DNA from: Hydractinia symbiolongicarpus
Lineage: Eukaryota > Cnidaria > Hydrozoa > Anthoathecata > Hydractiniidae
Assembly: GCF_029227915.1 (NCBI RefSeq)
Contig: NC_079876.1
Coordinates: forward strand, 11,656,001-11,720,000
Direction: 5' to 3'
DNA length: 64,000 bases
Shown: positions 13,525-26,200 of the stretch, piece after piece
How the letters are laid out: the number at the start of each line of letters is the position of its first letter
How positions within the stretch are numbered: the first letter of the stretch is position 1
Notes under the pieces: model-generated
Database searches by the model: none
What the model was told of the DNA's origin: nothing
Seen by the model: the letters and a program-made list of their open reading frames with translations, nothing else
Made by a program: the position numbers and the translations under genes

Positions 13525-13717
13525 ATTATCATCCTCATCATCATCCTCATCACCATACTCATCATCATCCTCGTCATCATCCTCATCATCATCCTCATCA
13601 TCATCCTCATCATCATCCTCATCATCCTCATCCTCATCATCCTCATCCTCATCCTCATCATCATCCTCATCATCATCCTCATCCTCATCATCCTCCTCAT
13701 CATCCTCACCCTCATCC

Positions 13718-13813
<96 letters not shown>
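13525..13813. repeat. ATC / ATCCTC microsatellite
   Basis: About 290 bp of trinucleotide repeat. The right part (about 13718-13813) is pure TCA for roughly 32 units; the left part is an interrupted TCATCC mixture. It creates long false ORFs (poly-Met on the minus strand, poly-Ser and poly-Ile on the plus strand). Confidence 0.95.
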
Positions 13814-13815
<2 letters not shown>

Positions 13816-13856
13816 CGGTCAAGATCTTCCTGCTTCACTGCCCATGTCTCAACAAT
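13814..13856 (-). mobile_element. Snippet of non-LTR retrotransposon C-terminus
   Basis: On the minus strand this reads ETWAVKQEDLDRL. The LINE at the right edge of the window has ETWAVNQGDLDRLERNDMRM at 62240-62160, and the DNA match is nearly exact over about 40 bp. The microsatellite begins exactly where the LINE would continue with GAACGATATGAGAATG-like codons. Confidence 0.75.
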
Positions 13857-14003
13857 AAATGAATTCTCTAATTTTTTATCATTATTAAGCTTTTTAAGCT
13901 CACTCAAAAATGCATAGCATACATAACCTTGAAACAAATCATCACAATTTGTATAAGCTATAATTTCATTAAATGTACTCTGTTTCTGTAAAACATTATT
14001 CAC

Positions 14004-15759
14004 AACTTTGCCCTTTATAGGTGAAGGTAATTCTTGTATTATATTTCCAAGGTGTTCTGATTTGCGTTTTGTGTCACTATACTTTTCCTATAATTAGTGA
14101 CTGATAAATCTTGTTTAACAGTGTTTAAATTCCACAGTATGTACATACCCCCATTGAGTATCCTAATACTCCACTCCATGTGGGTCAGCCCTACTCCTTC
14201 TAGAAGGTTCCTCCCAGAATCCCTTGCCTCAGAGTATATATATAGTTGGCACATTGTTTTCATTTTCCTCTTCAGTGCTTCAGCCGAATTTGCTCCTCCG
14301 CCCTGCTAACTATTTTCTAGATATTCGCATTACCTACTATGTATATATTTGTAATATAGACTCAGCTTTATATTAGCTACTTCGTCTTTATATAGTAGTA
14401 TGCTCACTCATTTATCGTTGTATATATTTATTTGTTTTTGTGTATGCTCGCTGTTCTTTGTATTTATTTGTTGTTGTTTTTAGTATTCTTGCTAATAGAA
14501 CTGTTTACTGCATATTTGCGTTTTTACTGTGAGTTGAACTATTTGTTACACTGATTGTTTCCATTGTTTCTTTTGATGGAGTTAACCATTCCAATGGTTA
14601 AATTCGCTCATCATTATTGTCCTAATGGTTCTGAAATGAAATGGTTCTTCAGAAATGTTGAAATCAACAAATGATGGGATTAGAGTAGAGCAAACCAATC
14701 TATGTTTCTATAAAGGACCTATTTATCTACATATCTGGCTGGAAACTTCACAAGTTTGTTGTTTTTTGTTAGCATGTAATTTGCTGTAGCTTGCAAGTTT
14801 ACTTTTGTATAAAAACACTTTTTTACATTCTGCGCATTGAAGATTTTTGTCTCACTTTTTGTGCAACCCTCCTTGATGTGCATAAAATGTTAGGTTTGTG
14901 CTTATATGTTTTTTTACAAGTACTGCAATGATACAGATCGTCTTTTAGAGTGTATTTTTCAACTTTTGATGGTGTTGGTTTTAAACATTTTTTTTGCATG
15001 TCTTGTAACTTGTGTTCTAAATTTGAAACTATCTCTGCAGCCAATATTCTTACAACTAAAATTACTCATTTTCTTGTCTAAATAAAAATTATGAAAACTT
15101 TTATCAACTGTCAAAATACTTTCAAGGCTATTTACGCAACTACATTTTATTCTGTTGAGGATATTTTTGCAGTAATATTATAAATTAAATACATTTACAA
15201 AACTAATTTAGCAATCCAGATGATAAGTCCTAACCAAAACTAGTTTTCTCTCATTACCTAAATAATTTAAAATCAATATTATATAAACACAGTAGTGACT
15301 TCAAGATCAACAGCACAACGTCTTTTTTATGAGAAAAATTTACTAAACATTCTATTCACTATATACATCCTGTGCAATGGCTTCTTTTCAAATACAATGC
15401 AACGGTTTCTCTTAAAGATCAAATCTCCATTATCAGATATACTATATTTCTGCTTACTGTTATAAACTTTGTTACATCTTCCTTTCGAATGTTTATAAAA
15501 AATAAAAATTATTCTTTGTAATGACTTCTTCATTCATGCAATGCAATGGTTTCTCTGAGAAAACAAATTGATTTCTTCCATCTGTTATGTGTATGTATGT
15601 GTCTGTACTACTTATATTTATACTGCACCAAAATATGAAAAATAAGCTACTTTATGAACTTTCCCATTACAGTATCACCTTCTATATACATTTCAATCAA
15701 TGATTGTTACAAGGTTATATATATCATTCTTACTTACTTATGTTTTGAAGTTGTAGCTT
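14004..15759. other. Decayed region, no assignable gene
   Basis: A minus-strand stretch at 15044-14823 has protein-like composition with a C-x2-C...H arrangement (YHCSTCKKTYKH) and could be a remnant of a zinc-finger-containing mobile element, but nothing flanks it. The rest is AT-rich with no clear structure. Confidence 0.3.
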
Positions 15760-16690
15760 CACACCTGTCGTAGACGACCAACGTCAGTCACTTCTTTCTC
15801 TTCTTCTACTCCATCTCTAAGGAGAGGAGGATGAGAATTAGATCAAACTACAGTGACTATACTGTTTTCTGAGGCTTCATTTGTCCGGGGATCGGAGGTT
15901 CATCTGGGAGAGTTTTGAGAAACTTGTCGAGGGCTGTTTTAAACTTTAAAACTGGACATGAAGTGATGCTTTTAGGGACTTGGGCAGGGCGTTGAAAGTT
16001 CTTGGAGCTTGATAACGGAAGCTGTTGTGTAGTTTAGCGAAGCTTGTGGAATTGTTCAGCACCGGTGGTAGTTGAAAGAAACGCCCTTTTATTTGTGTTG
16101 CATGGGTTTGCATGGGTGGGTGAAGGTTTGGGACAATGCCTTCAGCTATTTTCCAACTGTATATGGCTTGATAGCGTTCACGTCGTCGTTGTAATGAGCA
16201 CAATTTGAGCTGTTTAAGTGCGTTGTTGTAAGTCATTCTGTGTACACAGTTGATCTTTTTCAAGTAGCTCCATTGCAGAGCTTCTAGTACCTTGATTTGT
16301 CCTTTACTAGCAGAAGACCAGAGTTGAGAGGAGTACTCGAGTCTAGGGATGACAAGGGATTTCCATAGTGGTAGGAGAACTTTTCGTGATCGCGATCGAA
16401 AGATTTGAAGAATCCAGCTTGTAAGTTGTTTTGTATTTTCTACAATTTTATTTATATGCGATTTGAAGGTAGCATCATCTGTCATTAGTATTCCAAGATC
16501 TTTGTCTTGTGTTTTTGGTTGGATTTGTGTTGATACTGTTGTTATGTACTTTGACTTCAGATCCAAGTCTTTTCCATACTGCAGGAGTTCAAACTTTGTA
16601 TTGTTGAACATCAGTTGTTTTGTTTACTCTATTCGTAGACTGAGTTTAGGTCTGCTTGCATTTTTTCAATGTCACTTTCAGACCTAACCT
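15760..16690 (-). mobile_element. 5'-truncated non-LTR retrotransposon (LINE) 3' end
   Basis: Minus-strand ORF at 16611-15946 (221 codons) matches the C-terminal third of LINE ORF2 proteins of the CR1/jockey-like kind: FNNTKFELLQYG, a DLGILMTDD motif, LVIPRLEYSSQLW, and QRRRERYQAIYSWKI. Upstream of 16611 the same protein continues with a stop codon (DLNSVYE then stop). The palm catalytic motifs and endonuclease are absent, so the copy is truncated at its 5' end and inactive. Confidence 0.85.
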
Positions 16691-18039
16691 TCATTATATA
16701 AGTCTTGAACCTAAAAAAGCTTTCTGTTACTCAAAAATCAATCTGATTTAATTCAAATATTGTATAGTAACCTTCAGGTTTTGGATAATGTTGGTTATAT
16801 ACATAAAATGTTTTAAAATATTTTAAAATTTTTTGCTTGTTACTTTATTATCAGCATTTTGCTTTCCAATGCCGTTACAGATTTGTGCAATGAAGAATAA
16901 TTGGTATGTTTAAAGCCATTGTATTATGATTATTTGTCTTTTAACCACTTTTTTCCACTATTAATGCAGATTATGATACAAATGTAACATTGTTACTTTT
17001 TTATCATAAATGTGCTCTGAAAGCACATATGCAGAATAAAAGTAACTTGACCTATTCATAATGACTAGTTTTACCATTTACAAAACTTCCCTTTATTTTG
17101 TTACATAAGTATCATGTTATGATAAAAAGATGTTTTTTCTGATTTTAGCAATGTTCACATTGCTGCCTATCTTTTTGAACATTCACCAATTCCGGCGCAA
17201 CGGGTCTAGGCTTTTCTCTGGGTAGTTAGCTACAGAAAAAACCCTGAAAAAAAACCCGTTTTCGGCGAGTTGGCACCCTTGTTATTACATCTGCACTGTA
17301 GTAGCTCTATTCTGACCCAACTTAGAACATGGCCCGACTTAAGACGGGACGGACCATCTTTGGACACGGTGGCCCATCTTTTGACATGCTGCCCTGTCAA
17401 TTGACGAGCCAGGACTAACTTGCGACATAGCGTTAAAATATGTTTGCATACTTAAGACCTTGTATTTAACGTAAACTAACTACAATGAAAAAACTGAACT
17501 GCTTCAACTTTCGCCGAGGTATTGTTGTATATGGCTTGCCGAGATTAAATCGAGCTATGAATTTTAAGATTGTTGTGGGTAGCAAAAACAACACTATTTG
17601 GCAACTCATGCAAGACCATATCTGCGAATGCGTTTTAAAAGCAGTTAGAGACTTCCTTGTTAAATTATCGGAGATGTTTGTGTGCATAATGACTAGCTAA
17701 ATGACTCAGATATGAAAATATAACATTTAGTTCAGTGTAATTTCATATTATATATATATTCACAGGTAGCTATAGTATAGCTAAGCTGTTGTTTAAGCTA
17801 TTTTGCTATGTTTAATTTTCAATATAATCTTTGATGGAATTATTGCAACTTGACCTATTAAGTAACTTGAGAGCGAGAATCGTTTTGGCTGGGGCATCCA
17901 TGAATGAAATATTGTGTTATATATTCAAGAAACAGAAAGATTGACCATGATTTTAAAGAAATATTATAAGTTAATTTATATTTTATGTGATCAGTGAGTC
18001 CTTAAGCTGCCATTTGAGCTACAGAATTTTTTTTTAAAA

Positions 18040-18125
18040 ATTCTTTCCCGACTGGACAACAGCAGGATCAAACCCACAACCACTTGGAAAGGAGTCGTAA
18101 GCTCTACCGACTGTGCTACTAATAT
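18040..18125 (-). mobile_element. tRNA-like SINE head fragment
   Basis: Read on the minus strand it gives TAGCACAGTCGGTAGAGC (A box) and, about 30 bp later, GGGTTTGATCCTG (B box). Pairing is too poor and the ends too ragged for a working tRNA gene. Confidence 0.5.
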
Positions 18126-18463
18126 TTGTGAAAATATGTCTGTGTTTGTTCAATTTTTAAGAAACAAATTATGACATTATATTTGTATTGCTCATTACTT
18201 TAGCTATATTTGTAATATATTATATTTAGAGAATTTTAGATTTATTTTCTTCCATATATTTTTTGTTTTCTTTTGTCCTCTCCTATAGAGATTAAGTGTA
18301 TTTGTCCACACCTGTCTTCATTTTTTTCTTAAATTTGAAACATTGTGTTTCCCATGTTACAAGGCTTAACTTAGTCTGGGAGTCTTCAAACTGACCCATG
18401 TGTGGTTGTTTCTGAAATGTGTGAAAAGTTGGATCTGTCCCTTTTTTACTACAATTTTTGTCC

Positions 18464-18800
18464 TTTGTCAATAGTTGGGCCTGTCCCATCCTATGACACA
18501 GTCTTTTAAAAGCATGGGAATTGTTTGTCAATAGTTGGGCCTGTCCCATCCTATGACACAGTCTTTTAAAAGCATGGGAATTGTTTGTCAATAGTTGGGC
18601 CTGTCCCATCTTATGACACAGTCTTTTAAAGGCATAGAAATTGTTTGTCAATAGTTAGGCCTATCCCATCTTGTGCAACATTTTCTAAAATTGTAAGAGA
18701 CCTTTGTGTATAGTTAAGTTTGTCCCATCTAATGAAACGGCTTATAAAAGCAAGAGATTCTTTCGTCAATAGTTGGGCCTGTATCAAACTTAAGACATAT
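18464..18800. repeat. 60-bp tandem repeat, about 5-6 units
   Basis: Units start near 18464, 18524, 18584, 18644, 18703 and 18763 with the core AATAGTTGGGCCTGTCCCATC. The first three are almost identical and the later ones diverge. The minus strand is open across the array (repeated NNSHAFKRLCHRMGQAQLLT), which I read as fortuitous. Confidence 0.9.
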
Positions 18801-18805
18801 TACGA

Positions 18806-19266
18806 GGGTGCCGATAAGCCGCATACACCGTAAAAAGTGCAGGCGTTTTCGGGCGAGTTCGGCGTTATAAAAAAAATTCAAGTATTCGCCCGAAAAAACC
18901 TGCATAGGCCCGAACAATGCCCGAACAAAAAACAGACCCTAATATATGATTCAAAAAAACTATAAAAATTAAAATAAACTTACTATGTGGTAGCAAAGTT
19001 CTTAGAAGAACTGTTTTTGATGGTTTTTGAAAAAGTTTACTTTATAAATAACTTATAGCTATATAAACTTTATTAACTCCTTTCTCTTCAAGTGCCTTCT
19101 TCCCAACCATCGTCCGCGTGGTTTGTTACAAGGAATTGCATTTCGGGAATGTTCCGGGCAAGTTCGGGAAAGTGCGGACGGTTTCGGGGAACAACCGCCA
19201 ATTTTATTTGAAAATTCACCCAAACTCGCACGTATATATGCGTGCGTTTGTGGCTTATCAGCACCC
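18806..19266. mobile_element. MITE family B, copy 1
   Basis: Terminal inverted repeats GGGTGCCGATAAGCCGCA and, inverted at the right end, GGGTGCTGATAAGCCACA. About 460 bp. A second, inverted copy is at 20611-21006. Internal arms are rich in CGGGCGAGTTCGG-type motifs. Confidence 0.8.
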
Positions 19267-20202
19267 TTATGACATATTTGCATACATTTGTCCAAGGTTG
19301 GGCCAGGTCCGTCATTAGATAGGCTATCCTAATTGCGGACACACCGACCCGTCTTTTGACGGGACAACCTGTGTAAAGACGGGCCAGTCCTGCGTCCAAA
19401 GTTAGGCCGGTGTCCGTAGTTGGGTCAGAACAGCTCTACACTAGCTGGCTAGCTAGAGAAAAATGTCTAGCTATAGCTATAGCTAGCTAGCTATATATAT
19501 TTTATTATATTTTATATAACTGGTTTAGACAAGAACAAGTTCTTCTAGCACCTTTGTTGGTTCGTTTATTATTCAGACTCACTCGATTGAGCGGTCATGA
19601 ACATAGCATTACGGTATTAAATATAGCTAGCTAGCTAGATAGCTACACACCTTACACTCAACTTAGAAATCCATTCCTTTGAAATAAAAAGTGCTGTCTA
19701 CAAGCACACTGTTCGAAAATTTTCCCTAGCTACAGCAAGCTAAATCTAAATATTTCAATTCACTATTGTTAATGGTCCACAAAAAAAGAACTTACTCCCA
19801 TCAGAAAATTTCTGAGACGTTGAATTGTTTTCGTTGCAGTCGCCATTTTTATTTTTGGATGACGAGTGTTTAAAACGTGATGTTAAGATGCGAAATGCTA
19901 AGAAGATGTTAATGGATTAAAAACGTTTTAAGGTAAAGATAAGTTCAATTTTAGGCCAGGAAATAAGTTTTATTTTTCTTAACATCAATATCTTTAGATT
20001 GTAATTTGTTGTTAATGTAGAACTTTTGTTCCACATTAATTTTTCTACAAACACATGTCTATTTTGTGATGTCTTTATCCACTGTTTCATGTACCATGAA
20101 ACACGAATTTTAAAAACAAAAATTGTGGCAAAAAAGGAGAAAGAAAGCGACAACACATCAACAAATAAAATTGTTACAGCAACAGCTTACTAACGAATAA
20201 AA

Positions 20203-23200
20203 ATGGATGACTGGGACGAAGCAGATTTAGTACCAAGTCTGTTTGAAAATGCAGCAGAAATGAAGCTTTCGAATTTTTGTATCGCTGCACAAGAAGGGAA
20301 TATTGAAAAGGTAGCTAGCTACACATTTTAATGTAATTTAAATGAGATAAAACATCAAGATAGGTGTGTTTATATTTTTTATATAGACATTTTACCAAAG
20401 CAGGAACAGGTTGCACCAACGAAAGTACACCTCTTCACAGTTTAATATTTCTTTTTACGGAAAAATTGTTGAGGCTTTTAACTAGCTAGCTATATCATTG
20501 AGTGTAGATAGATAACAAGGTGCTGACTCGACGAAAGCGCCATATATAGCAAGGGCAGCCATGGGCGTTTTTTTCTTTTTTTCAAGGTTTTTGTCTGTAA
20601 CCACCCAAGAGGGTGTCGATAAGGCGCAAACGCCCGCACTTATTGGCAGGGTTGTCCCCCGAAACCGCCCGCACTTTCCCAAACTCGCCCGGAACATTCC
20701 CGAAATGCAATTCCTTGTAACAAACCATGCGGACGATGGTTGGGAAGAAGGCACTTGATGAGTTAATAAAGTTTATATATAAGTTATTTGTAAAGTAAAC
20801 TTTTTCAAAAACCATCAAAAACAGTTCTTCTAAGAACTTCGCTACGGCATAGTAAGTTTATCATATTAGTGTCTGTTTTTTTTTTTCTTTCGGGCATTGT
20901 TCGGGTCGATGCAGGTTTTTTCAGGTGAATAAATGAATTTTTTTCAAAACACCGAACTCACCCGAAAACGCCCGCACTTTTTACGGCATATGCGGCTTAT
21001 CGGCATTTTATGATAGCTAAATATTTATCGAATAAATGATATAAAAAAACAGTTTTTTTAGAACTCTTCCACTACCACTGCTCGATGTTAAAAGATTAAA
21101 TTATACATGATAATAAATGTTTAAAAAGAATTTGTTTTGGGTTGATTTAGGGTTTCTCCGGGCGAAATTCATGGGGACGAGGATGATTGAAAAACATAAA
21201 CATTGTTTTGATTTTTTGTTGTTGTTGTTATGTTATTCATTGATAACGCCAGCCCTGGCTGTGAGAAAAAGTGATGGTGTGTGGTACATCAAACTCCAAA
21301 ATAACACATGGCTTGTGATGGTCATCGCACTCCATCTTACAATCACGGCGTGTGCCCCACACCATGAAAAAATGGGATGCAAGGTGTAGAAAAACAAAGC
21401 TATATGATTATCAACACAGAAATGGTACATGTATACTGCCATAGTTGTCAATAATTTATTTTCTTCATCTCCAAGTTACGTAAGAAAGCTGAGCACCTAA
21501 AATAAATATTTTACCCATGACAATCATTATAATTGCTAGAAATGACCGGTGAGAGAGAGAGAGAGAGATTTATTTTTTATTAGGAGTTTACAATGAAAAT
21601 ATATAATATGAAAAATATATTGAACATTTACCTAATAAAAGGATAACTAGCACAAAGCACTTTATGTGCTTAAATAGGCAGTTGGGCAGTTGAAATTTCA
21701 TGGCAGCCAAAAAAATTAGTGTTGCTCACAATGAGCCAAGTCTGAAAATTTTCCTATACATTATAATAATTTTTTCATTTATCCAGACGAACAATGGGAA
21801 AGATAGAACTGTTGTTGAAATTTTGATGGTGTCACCAGTGCAAACCTTTTGTTTTGAAAATATTTAACATGTTGCATCTATTGAAACTCTGACCAAAATA
21901 AGGTATATGATCATGTAGATGTAAGGGTTTAAAAATGTTGCTGATCTCAGCAAAAACCTGTCATTATGCAAAAATATTGCCTTTATTGTGTATAGCCTGA
22001 ACTACTGATCCAGAAAATGTATAGGATTGTGTCCTTTTGACAAACAGTCAAAGAGTTTTATGGCCTGTGTTAAATAAATTGCACATGGATGTGGTATATA
22101 CGATACAGAGATGTTAATTGGAAAGATGTCCTTTGTGTTAGGCATTTATCTGAAGAAGATTTGATCCATATTGAAGCTTTTCTGAGATGTACAATGATTT
22201 AAGCGTAATTGCGTAGTTAATCAGTATTAAACTTCTAAAGTTTAGTTATGTCATGATGTTCGATGTTACAAATGGAGTACCAGTGCTCCAGAGGGAAAGT
22301 AACGAGTTTGTTGAAGCAGAAAATCTGAGTGACACTTTTGTTTCTCAATGATGTCACATCGGGTGGTATCAAAAATTGCCAAAGGTTCAAAATTGCAGCC
22401 AAACAATTGGAAATCCATGTTTATCAACTCTCTGGATATTGTGCGAGCCATGATTTAGTTGGGATTTAACCCCTTCCCTCATTTAAAATTAGTTTCAAGT
22501 GACAGTTTTTCTAAAAACTTCTTGGTGGGCTCTTGGTGTTTTTTGAACATTTCTTCACTCCAGGTTAAGTTCAGAGTTAACTTATACATTGATTTATTCT
22601 CTTGTAGCTACAACAAATGCTGGATCAGAAACAAGTCAGGGACATCAACATGCAAAGTCCTAAGAAAAAAGAAACAGCTTTGTTATACGCATGTAGAGGT
22701 GGACAATTAAAGGCTGTCAATTTTTTAGTTGAGCATGGTGCTGATGTAAATTTAAAAGGTATGTTTATCTTGAACTTTACCTTGAATATCTTTCTGTTTC
22801 GAACAACAATGTCCTGGTCCCTTGCGAGTTTATGTGCAAAAATGCCAAAAATCAGAATATAAGTGTTGGTCTATCTGACCTCAATTGACTCATAATAGCT
22901 AGTACAACAAACTACCACAAAATTTGATATATCGAGTTGAAATGTCTGATACATATTAGACAAGAGACAAATGTTTTCTGTTTGATTTAGACATTCGTGG
23001 CAAACATAGTCTTCACTTAGCTTCATCAGGAGGATTTTTGGAGATTGTAAAATATTTGATTAATCAAAAAGCAAAACTAGACGTTGTGGACAAATATGGC
23101 CGAAGTTGTTTACATTGGGCTGCAACAAACAAACATTACGATATTGCTGTATTATTGCTGGAATCAGGTAAATAAACATTTTTGTTTATTTATTGCAGTC

Positions 23201-26200
23201 AAAGCAAAAATATATTTTATTTATTTTATTTACAGAAATAAATTAAATTGAACACGCACTTTATTTAAAGGAATCTATTGTCATGCCAAAGAACTTTATT
23301 GTCATGCCAAAAATGGTGTTTCGTTACTGAATTGAGTTCTTTGATGCTACTCGTTACTTGTCAGTCACTCTTTAATATTTTTCCTATCTAAGAGAATTTG
23401 CTCAGTGTATCTATTTTTTCTTTAACGTGACCAATTTTAATATCAGTTAGGAAGCTGAAATTTTAATCATGTAAACATGCTATCAAACAAACAAGCAAAT
23501 AAATGGACAACATTGTAAGAAATTGTTTTAAAGTCTCTATCATTGCTTGGGTTTTTAAAATTACCAAATCATTTAACCAGTGTAGTGCAGAAAAAAATGG
23601 TGTTTTTTATTAATCATGCTGCAATAGAAAAGAGCTGAAACCGTTAATAAGTGGCCACTCTTGCATAGACAATCTTCTACAGTGTGTAGGTTTGCACTTC
23701 CAAACACGCATCAGTATTTTACTATCAACTTTAATATACTTAGGTGCTCCAGTCACATACAGCATATCCAACAATTGGCAACCGTTACACGAAGCAGCGA
23801 AAAGTAATGAAGTGCAAATTTTACAATTGTTGATGAAGAATGGTGCACATATCAATAACCCTGTGACAGGTCAGTTTTGAGATAATAGTGTCACATTTAG
23901 TTTCAAAGATGGCTGATTTACAACTAGTTTTATAGATGGATTTCTTGGTTAGTGTGATCATGTTCTCTGATTATATGCATCTTATTCGTAGACAATAAGC
24001 CTCAGCCATTCAGCCCACTTCATATTGCTGCGCGTGAGGGAAGTGTGGAATGTTTAAAGTTATTGCTGGAGAACAAAGCTGTTGTAAACGCTGTCAACCG
24101 GGGTGAGTATTTTCGTGATGAATAAAAGTTATTTTAGGTGGTTAATTCTATAAAAAACCTGTATAAAAAACTTTTTTTCACCTTCCTCCTTGTTATGTGT
24201 TTAATGATCAAATATTTTATTTACATATACTGTTTCTATTCGGTCTGGGGCGGAATCCTGATGGTTTTTTTTTAATAACTCCCTACCGCTAAGCTGCATG
24301 GCTATGTACTTATTGAGTGTCAATATTTATCTATTAGACACTTGTATGCTAAATTTTTAGGTCCCATGCCTGTCAGAGGCTTTGATATTGGCTATTACTC
24401 GAAACTACCCCTAAAAATCTCTTTGAAACCCTTATAATAATATAATAACTCTTGTTAGGATTATAGTTAGAACTTGAAACTTACATACAACATTGTTTCA
24501 TCAAGAAGAATTATTTTCCATGTTTGGACACGTGATTAATCCGATTTTTTCGGATTTTACCCGAAAATAAAAAAAAACGGATTTTCGGGCAATATTTGGC
24601 AATTTTTCATACGACCTATGTAAAAACCGGAAAATATGTTAAATAAATTTTATGTAGGTTTTAGAAACCTCAAACAGAATGTAAAAATTCGCTCTATAAC
24701 TAAAGTAATTGAATTTTAACCAGCTGGTGGTATTTTGAAGAAATTTCAAGCTTTTGATTGCGTCACAGAAATTGTGCTGACGCAAGCAAAAATTTATTAC
24801 CGTCATTATGAATTATGTTGAATATATTTTATTTGGTTATTAGAAACTTTAAACAGGATGTTAAAGTAATCGAATTAGAAGCAAACAATGTTTTAACAAA
24901 TCTTATGCTTCCGAAGACGTCACAGGAAAAATGCTGACATAAGCAAAACGTTTTTCTACCATTCTGTTGCTTTTATGACATACTTAACTCTGCAAGCTTA
25001 CGTCCAATTGTTTATGGAGGCGAGGGGAAAGAGTAAGGACAGAATCCTCCCGGTCACAAAATGTTCGAAAAAAAACCGGACTGAATAAGGTTAAAAACAC
25101 TAAATTTTTAAATTTTTTTTTAAATTAATTATCTAACTTCCTTGTTTTCCATTGGTAAACTGGTAAATAAATAAAAATACATCTTTTCAATAAAACAAAG
25201 AATTTTCTCTTTTGCCAAAAAGGTTTATATCAAAATAATAGCTAAAGCGATTTTGGAAATTATATTTTTTTTGAAAATTTATTTTCCAACTGATATATGT
25301 GTAACATAGTTTTATTTGGTTTCAGGTAAATCAACAGCTCTACATGAAGCAGCTTTCAAAGGATCGAAGGAATGCTGTCGTGAGCTGATTCTACATGGTG
25401 CTGATCCGCACGCAAGAAATAATTTAGAAAGAACTCCATTATTAGAAGCTTGTAATCGAGGTGTGTAATTGTTTTCAGCTCTTTTTCACTTTTGGAACAA
25501 AAAGTAAATTTTTAATGTCCAATCTGTCTACACTGTATAAAAACCTATCGTTATGCTTTCAACTTATGCTTTCTTTATTAGAAAACACTTGTGATTATCG
25601 AAAGATTAAAAGTTGTTTTTACGCATAGGACTTCAAATAATAAATTTTAAAAAGTCTCTATGCTTCATACAATGACCCTTCAATCTTGCTAGTTGTTCCC
25701 CCTTCTCCTCGTCCTCCTCCTCTTCCTCCTCTTCCTCCTCCTCTTCCTCCTCTTCCTCCTCCTTCCTCTCCGCAGAAGTGTCACATACAGAGCGAATCTT
25801 CTGTCCAACGATAACGATATTATAACTTAATTCGAGTACCGTTTAGTAACTGCTTGTTTTTACCTTTTGTTTTGTCTGTAGTTAACTTCATGTATGTGTG
25901 TTTAAATTTCGACTACGTAAATTTTAGGCAACTTACAAGCCGCCATATTGCTGCTTGATGCCGGCTGTTTTGTTAATCGGCCCGACAGAGTGGGAGACAC
26001 AGCTCTACATCATTTGCTACGTCACAACCAAGAACGGTTGACTGCGGAACAACTGGCAGGATTTACAGACATTTTATTACAATATGGTGCTAAGATGAAT
26101 ACTGTCGGCACCGATGATGAAACTCCGTTGATGCTGACTCAGCGTATGATGGAGAAAGATGTATATGATGTTATGTGCACAGCGATGGGTAAGCAGAGTC

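Larger units (their letters stand above)
13140..14003 (-). pseudogene. Unrecognised coding-looking fragment split by a microsatellite
   Basis: On the minus strand 14003-13860 reads as NEIIAYTNCDDLFQGYVCYA and continues; 13500-13260 reads with SEEYELYEMRADSVFGVISR. A one-base-shifted continuation at 13255-13140 (DVVYVLPAPLVNPIVEMIDD) ends in a stop. These have protein-like composition but I do not recognise the family. Between them lie a 45-bp LINE-like snippet and about 280 bp of ATC/ATCCTC repeat, which would encode poly-Met and cannot be an intact gene product. Best read as a decayed transposon or host gene. Confidence 0.35.
10798..17284. mobile_element. Possible outer DNA-transposon remnant bounded by 22-bp inverted repeats
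   Basis: The left boundary reads AAGGGTGCTGACTCACCGG and the right boundary, inverted, reads AAGGGTGCCAACTCGCCG, about 22 bp with few mismatches. A third related end (AAGGTGCTGACTCG) is at 20519. Sequence just inside the left end (10879-10965) recurs inverted at 21035-21165, so this is a real repeat family. Inside lie a MITE with a SINE in it, a microsatellite, coding-looking fragments and a LINE piece. No target-site duplication was seen, so the two ends may belong to separate insertions rather than to one 6.5-kb element. Confidence 0.35.
17300..19438. mobile_element. Non-autonomous DNA transposon with internal 60-bp minisatellite
   Basis: The left end (AGCTCTATTCTGACCCAACT at 17303) and the inverted right end (AGCTGTTCTGACCCAACT, ending about 19438) are near-identical terminal repeats. 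Variants of the phrase 'gacccaact..gaacatggcc' recur inside both arms. A 60-bp tandem repeat and another MITE (18806-19266) lie within. No transposase is present. Confidence 0.6.

Noticed and set aside
13218-14003. A 261-codon ORF with about 30 consecutive Met and plus-strand poly-Ser and poly-Ile ORFs
   Set aside because: They are translations of the ATC/ATCCTC microsatellite. Only the flanking pieces look protein-like, and they are reported as a fragment.
18292-18651. 119-codon minus-strand ORF with repeated NNSHAFKRLCHRMGQAQLLT
   Set aside because: It is the 60-bp tandem repeat inside a non-autonomous transposon; 60 is a multiple of three, so the frame stays open by chance.
21117-21389. 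Plus-strand 90-codon ORF in ASB intron 1
   Set aside because: It overlaps an inverted-repeat insertion at its start and shows no domain or splice support.
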